Part shown: positions 5,593-5,613 of the stretch, one piece after another | Layout of the letters: the number at the start of each line of letters is the position of its first letter | Position numbering within the stretch: the first letter of the stretch is position 1 | Origin: CAZIRO01 sp964541595 | GTDB taxonomy: Bacteria; Acidobacteriota; HRBIN11 | Assembly (NCBI GenBank): GCA_964541595.1 | Contig: CAZIRO010000178.1 | Coordinates: 1 to 5,613, forward strand | Direction: 5' to 3' | DNA length: 5,613 nucleotides | The notes under the pieces: generated by a model | What the model saw: only the letters and a program-made list of their open reading frames with translations | Database searches by the model: none | Told to the model about the DNA's origin: nothing | Made by a program: the position numbers and the translations under genes

Positions 5593-5613
5593 GGTCGACG
5601 GTTGTGGGTAGTG

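Overview
The window is a scaffold piece from an unidentified bacterium with moderately high GC content (high fifties by eye) and arginine-rich proteins. The 10-N gap at 2301-2310 suggests a draft or metagenome assembly. Nothing in it fixes the phylum. The exoribonuclease has the domain style found in cyanobacteria and several environmental phyla. The glycosyltransferase is of a kind I associate with Acidobacteria, Nitrospirae and Deltaproteobacteria. All four confident genes lie on the + strand.

Layout: 1-177 is an extragenic repeat (copy A) with a C-rich heptamer array on its left and a palindromic core on its right. It is followed by a candidate promoter and a leader that can fold. 286-2316 encodes an RNase II/R-family exoribonuclease, and its last codons run through the assembly gap. 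2317-2488 is intergenic and carries a 17-bp direct repeat and a long imperfect inverted repeat. 2489-3109 encodes a cysteine hydrolase of the isochorismatase/nicotinamidase superfamily. 3169-4359 encodes a GT4-type glycosyltransferase. 4399-5397 encodes a full-length Sua5-type threonylcarbamoyl-AMP synthase. 5431-5549 is a second, same-orientation copy (B) of the opening repeat, again followed by a promoter-like sequence, presumably for a gene beyond the window.

The genes cover RNA turnover (RNase), possible NAD or amide metabolism (hydrolase), glycan or lipid glycosylation (GT4) and tRNA t6A modification (Sua5). They look like co-directional housekeeping genes. The last three are closely spaced, each with its own Shine-Dalgarno sequence, and may form one transcript. 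I see no defence, mobile or biosynthetic system.

The unusual content is in the non-coding DNA. The same two-part repeat (C-rich, G-poor left part; CCACCGGTGG-centred right part) brackets the cluster. In both copies a promoter-like pair of hexamers lies at almost the same distance beyond it. The left part differs in length through heptamer copy number. A separate inverted repeat between the RNase and hydrolase genes would fold into a strong RNA stem. These are the observations most worth following up.
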